NCBI GenBank assembly: GCA_013153915.1 | Contig: JAADDL010000082.1 | Span: forward strand, 1 to 25,409 | Source of the DNA: Campylobacterota bacterium | Lineage (GTDB): Bacteria; Campylobacterota; Campylobacteria; Campylobacterales; JALSKU01 | Length of the DNA stretch: 25,409 nucleotides | Direction: 5' to 3' | Shown here: positions 23,426 through 25,409 of the stretch, one piece after another | Layout: each line of letters starts with the position of its first letter | Numbering within the stretch: the stretch's first letter is position 1 | The notes under the pieces: generated by a model | Seen by the model: the letters and a program-made list of their open reading frames with translations, nothing else | Databases searched by the model: none | What the model was told of the DNA's origin: nothing | Program-made: the position numbers and the translations under genes

Positions 23426-24758
23426 TCAAAGCTCTTGTTAGAAAAATTTTCAAATCGTCCATCTCTTTTCTCAGTATTTGGGTATCCTCTCCTTCAAGTA
23501 GCACTCTTAAAAGATTTTCCGTGCCGGAATATCTCACAAGAGACCTGATGCCTTTATCGTGCAATGTTTGCATATACTCATCATATCCTTCAATCATATC
23601 AAAAGGTTTTTTCGTATTTATCGGGATATTTTCAAGTATTTGAGGATACGGCTCAAATATATCGAAAGCTTCACTTGTTTTTTTGCCGCTTTTTATCACA
23701 TAAGCTATCGCTTGCAACGCACTTGCCAAAGCATCGCCCGTTTTTGCGTAATCGCTTAGTATGATGTGTCCGCTTTGTTCTCCTCCGAAGTTTAAGCCTC
23801 TATTTTGCATAACTTCAAGCACATTTTTATCGCCGACATCGCATCTATAAAGCGCTATATCTCTTTTTGCCAAAAAGTCCTCTAGTGCTTGGTTGCTCAT
23901 AACCGTTGCGGATATGGCGCTGTTTTTTAACTTATCTTCTTCTTTTAAAAATACCGCTAACGCCCCAAGAAGTTTATCTCCGTCTATGCTTTGACCTTTT
24001 TCGTCTACCACTACAAGCCTATCTGCATCTCCGTCAAGCGCAAACCCTATATCGGCTCGTACTTTTATCACCTCTTGGCTTAAAGCTTCGGGATGTAAAG
24101 CTCCGCATGATTGATTGATATTGCTTCCGTTTGGCTCGTTGTTGATGACGAACACCTCCGCTCCAAGCTCTTTAAAGATGGTGGGGGCTACTTTGTATGC
24201 CGCTCCGTTTGCCGTATCTATCACTATCCTTATGCCGTTAAGCGTCATATCTTTGGGGAATGAGTTTTTTATATGCACTATATAGCGACCGATAACATCG
24301 TCTATTCTTTTAGATGTTCCTATCTCTAAGCCCGTTTTTTGATTTTTTTTGATAAGTTCGTCGTTGAAATATGTTGTTTCTATATCTTTTTCTACAAGCG
24401 TGTTTAATTTATTGCCTTTTTTATCGAAAAATTTTACTCCGTTATCGTAAAACGGGTTGTGAGAAGCGCTTATCATAATACCGGCATCACACCTCATATC
24501 CTCGGTCAAAAACGCTATTGCCGGAGTCGGCATTGGACCTATTTGTATCACATTGTAGCCTATGGCGGTAAGCCCCGATACTATGGCGTTTTCTATCATA
24601 TATCCGCTTCGTCTGGTATCTTTTCCCACTATTATCTTATTGTTTACGGACTCTTCTCTAAAGTATATACCCGCAGCCATAGCAAGCTTCATAGCCGTCA
24701 TAGCGTCAAGTTTGTCTCCCGCTTTGCCTCTAACGCCGTCAGTTCCAAATAGTTCCAT
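23418..24758 (-). CDS. glmM: phosphoglucosamine mutase
   Basis: Interconverts glucosamine-6-phosphate and glucosamine-1-phosphate on the route to UDP-GlcNAc for peptidoglycan and LPS. The 446-residue protein is complete: N-terminal LFGTDGVRGKAG, active-site phosphoserine S99 in GIMISASHNPF, the metal-binding ALDGDADRLVVVD, the sugar-binding GGEQSGHIIL and the phosphate-binding RYSGTENLLRVLLEG. AAGGGG lies 6 bases before ATG. Probably the first gene of the glmM-to-antiporter run. In H. pylori the same gene was once called ureC. Confidence 0.97.
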   Translation of the reverse strand: MELFGTDGVRGKAGDKLDAMTAMKLAMAAGIYFREESVNNKIIVGKDTRRSGYMIENAIVSGLTAIGYNVIQIGPMPTPAIAFLTEDMRCDAGIMISASHNPFYDNGVKFFDKKGNKLNTLVEKDIETTYFNDELIKKNQKTGLEIGTSKRIDDVIGRYIVHIKNSFPKDMTLNGIRIVIDTANGAAYKVAPTIFKELGAEVFVINNEPNGSNINQSCGALHPEALSQEVIKVRADIGFALDGDADRLVVVDEKGQSIDGDKLLGALAVFLKEEDKLKNSAISATVMSNQALEDFLAKRDIALYRCDVGDKNVLEVMQNRGLNFGGEQSGHIILSDYAKTGDALASALQAIAYVIKSGKKTSEAFDIFEPYPQILENIPINTKKPFDMIEGYDEYMQTLHDKGIRSLVRYSGTENLLRVLLEGEDTQILRKEMDDLKIFLTRALSD

Positions 24759-24785
24759 ATATTTCCCCTTTAAAAAGTGAGATAT

Positions 24786-24791
24786 ATTTTA
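24786..24791 (-). promoter_or_regulatory. candidate glmM promoter -10 box
   Basis: On the minus strand TAAAAT lies about 28 bases before the glmM ATG in the 143-base gap between glmM and the tRNA promoter. No clear -35 is seen. Confidence 0.4.
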
Positions 24792-24901
24792 CCATATTAA
24801 AAATTTAAAGTGAATTTAACAGTACGGTTTTTCTTTTTTGTTGTAATATTGCAAAAAACTAAGCTTATCAAAGATATTTTACTATCATATAGATAGTTTT
24901 A

Positions 24902-24930
24902 TTGACAATTAAGTAACTTTCGTATATAAT
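24902..24930 (+). promoter_or_regulatory. consensus sigma70 promoter of the tRNA cluster
   Basis: TTGACA at 24902-24907 and TATAAT at 24925-24930 are both perfect and separated by the ideal 17 bases. Transcription would begin near 24937, about 24 bases before tRNA-Pro. A full -35 box is uncommon in this phylum. Confidence 0.85.
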
Positions 24931-24960
24931 CACAAGCTCAAAATGAATTATGATTACGCT

Positions 24961-25038
24961 CGGGGTGTAGCGCAGTCTGGTTAGCGCACCTGGTTTGGGA
25001 CCAGGGGGCCGAAGGTTCGAATCCTTTCACCCCGACCA
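24961..25038 (+). tRNA. tRNA-Pro (anticodon TGG)
   Basis: Acceptor CGGGGTG pairs with CACCCCG at 25028-25034, with an encoded CCA. Anticodon stem CCTGG/CCAGG encloses the loop TTTGGGA, anticodon TGG. The T arm GGTTCGAATCC is normal. First gene of the cluster. Confidence 0.97.
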
Positions 25039-25046
25039 TTTCGTAT

Positions 25047-25124
25047 GGTGGGTGTAGCTCAGTTGGTTAGAGCATCGGATTGTGGTTCCGAGGGCCGTGG
25101 GTTCGAGTCCCATTACCCACCCCA
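25047..25124 (+). tRNA. tRNA-His (anticodon GTG)
   Basis: Acceptor GTGGGTG (25048-25054) pairs with TACCCAC, with a G-U at the inner end. The extra 5' G (G-1 at 25047) faces C73 at 25121, the histidine identity pair. The anticodon loop is TTGTGGT. CCA is encoded. Confidence 0.97.
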
Positions 25125-25135
25125 TTTGGACCCAA

Positions 25136-25212
25136 GCGCTCGTAGCTCAATTGGATAGAGCAACGGACTTCGGATCCGTAGGTTGAAGGTTCGACTCCTT
25201 TCGAGCGTACCA
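25136..25212 (+). tRNA. tRNA-Arg (anticodon TCG)
   Basis: Acceptor GCGCTCG pairs with CGAGCGT (one G-U). Anticodon stem ACGGA/TCCGT encloses CTTCGGA, anticodon TCG, reading CGN-type codons. CCA is encoded. Confidence 0.96.
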
Positions 25213-25225
25213 CCAACTTTGATAA

Positions 25226-25302
25226 GCGCTCGTAGCTCAGCTGGATAGAGCAACGGCCTTCTAAGCCGTAGGTCTCAGGTTCGAATCCTGACGGGCGTAC
25301 CA
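25226..25302 (+). tRNA. tRNA-Arg (anticodon TCT)
   Basis: Acceptor GCGCTCG pairs with CGGGCGT using G-U pairs. Anticodon stem ACGGC/GCCGT encloses CTTCTAA, anticodon TCT, reading AGA/AGG. Its first 31 bases differ from the preceding tRNA-Arg at two positions. CCA is encoded. Confidence 0.96.
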
Positions 25303-25316
25303 CTTTTTATTGTTGT

Positions 25317-25401
25317 GCGGATGTGGTGAAATTGGCAGACACGCCAGACTTAGGATCTGGTGCCGCAAGGCGTGGAGGTTCAAGTCCTCTCATCCGCACC
25401 A
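25317..25401 (+). tRNA. tRNA-Leu (anticodon TAG)
   Basis: Class II tRNA of 85 bases with a long variable arm. Acceptor GCGGATG pairs with CATCCGC. Anticodon stem CCAGA/TCTGG encloses CTTAGGA, anticodon TAG. CCA is encoded, and a T run begins right after it at the window end, possibly a terminator. Confidence 0.97.
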
Positions 25402-25409
25402 TCTTTTTT

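Noticed and set aside
25067..25303. A 78-codon open frame on the minus strand with repeats such as RCSIQLSYERL
   Set aside because: It is the antisense of tRNA-His and the two tRNA-Arg genes; such frames are a well-known false gene call.
1..25409. CRISPR array, prophage, toxin-antitoxin or defence island
   Set aside because: No regularly spaced repeats, phage genes or typical defence proteins were seen; the gene set is mostly housekeeping.

Overview
The window looks like a conserved stretch of chromosome from a member of the Campylobacterota (Epsilonproteobacteria), probably a free-living, AT-rich, flagellated, futalosine-menaquinone type. This is inferred from gene content and order, not from a database search. 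Pairings known from Helicobacter/Campylobacter genomes recur here: recA-eno-(FtsB-like)-(AMIN protein), fliQ-murB, cdsA-dxr and glmM-lspA. The proteins are Lys/Ile/Phe-rich, and many starts are TTG or GTG. I see 27 protein genes (the first cut by the window edge) and five tRNA genes. Coding density is very high: no gap exceeds about 200 bases.

Layout. (1) 1-1656, plus strand: the end of a lactate-utilisation operon (lutB truncated at 5', lutC). (2) 1749-9025, plus strand: a tight seven-gene run with overlapping or near-touching ends: a membrane-anchored M16 peptidase-like protein, an RqcH/NFACT protein, a small charged unknown protein, cdsA, dxr (ispC), a Tat-signal M15-type peptidase and tsaD. 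It mixes ribosome rescue, lipid precursor synthesis, isoprenoid synthesis, cell-wall trimming and tRNA modification. (3) 9007-9885, minus: an EamA-type exporter whose 3' end overlaps tsaD. (4) 9955-11730, plus: an amino-acid ABC transporter binding protein and a permease carrying an extra domain, without an ATPase gene. (5) 11794-12303, plus: tpx with its own promoter and a bidirectional terminator. (6) 12328-14230, minus: mqnD-fliQ-murB, with overlapping junctions. (7) 14324-17523, plus: recA-eno-ftsB-like-AMIN, divergent from mqnD across a 50-bp near-perfect palindrome. (8) 17502-24758, minus: a seven-gene run read glmM, lspA, a RAYT-like transposase relative, topA, a YfcE-type phosphoesterase, bioB and a CPA2 antiporter. 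(9) 24902-25401, plus: a consensus sigma70 promoter driving tRNA-Pro, -His, -Arg, -Arg and -Leu.

Most genes are housekeeping. The items most worth a second look are the M16 peptidase fused to a three-helix membrane segment and a C-terminal PH-like region; the RqcH whose tRNA-contacting DR motif appears changed; the ABC permease with a hybrid/lipoyl-like insert; the RAYT-like gene with a degenerate HUH motif inside an essential operon; the palindrome between mqnD and recA; and a perfect 16-bp hairpin at the start of the ftsB-like gene. I see no CRISPR array, prophage, intact insertion sequence, defence island or rRNA, and no clearly novel multi-gene system.
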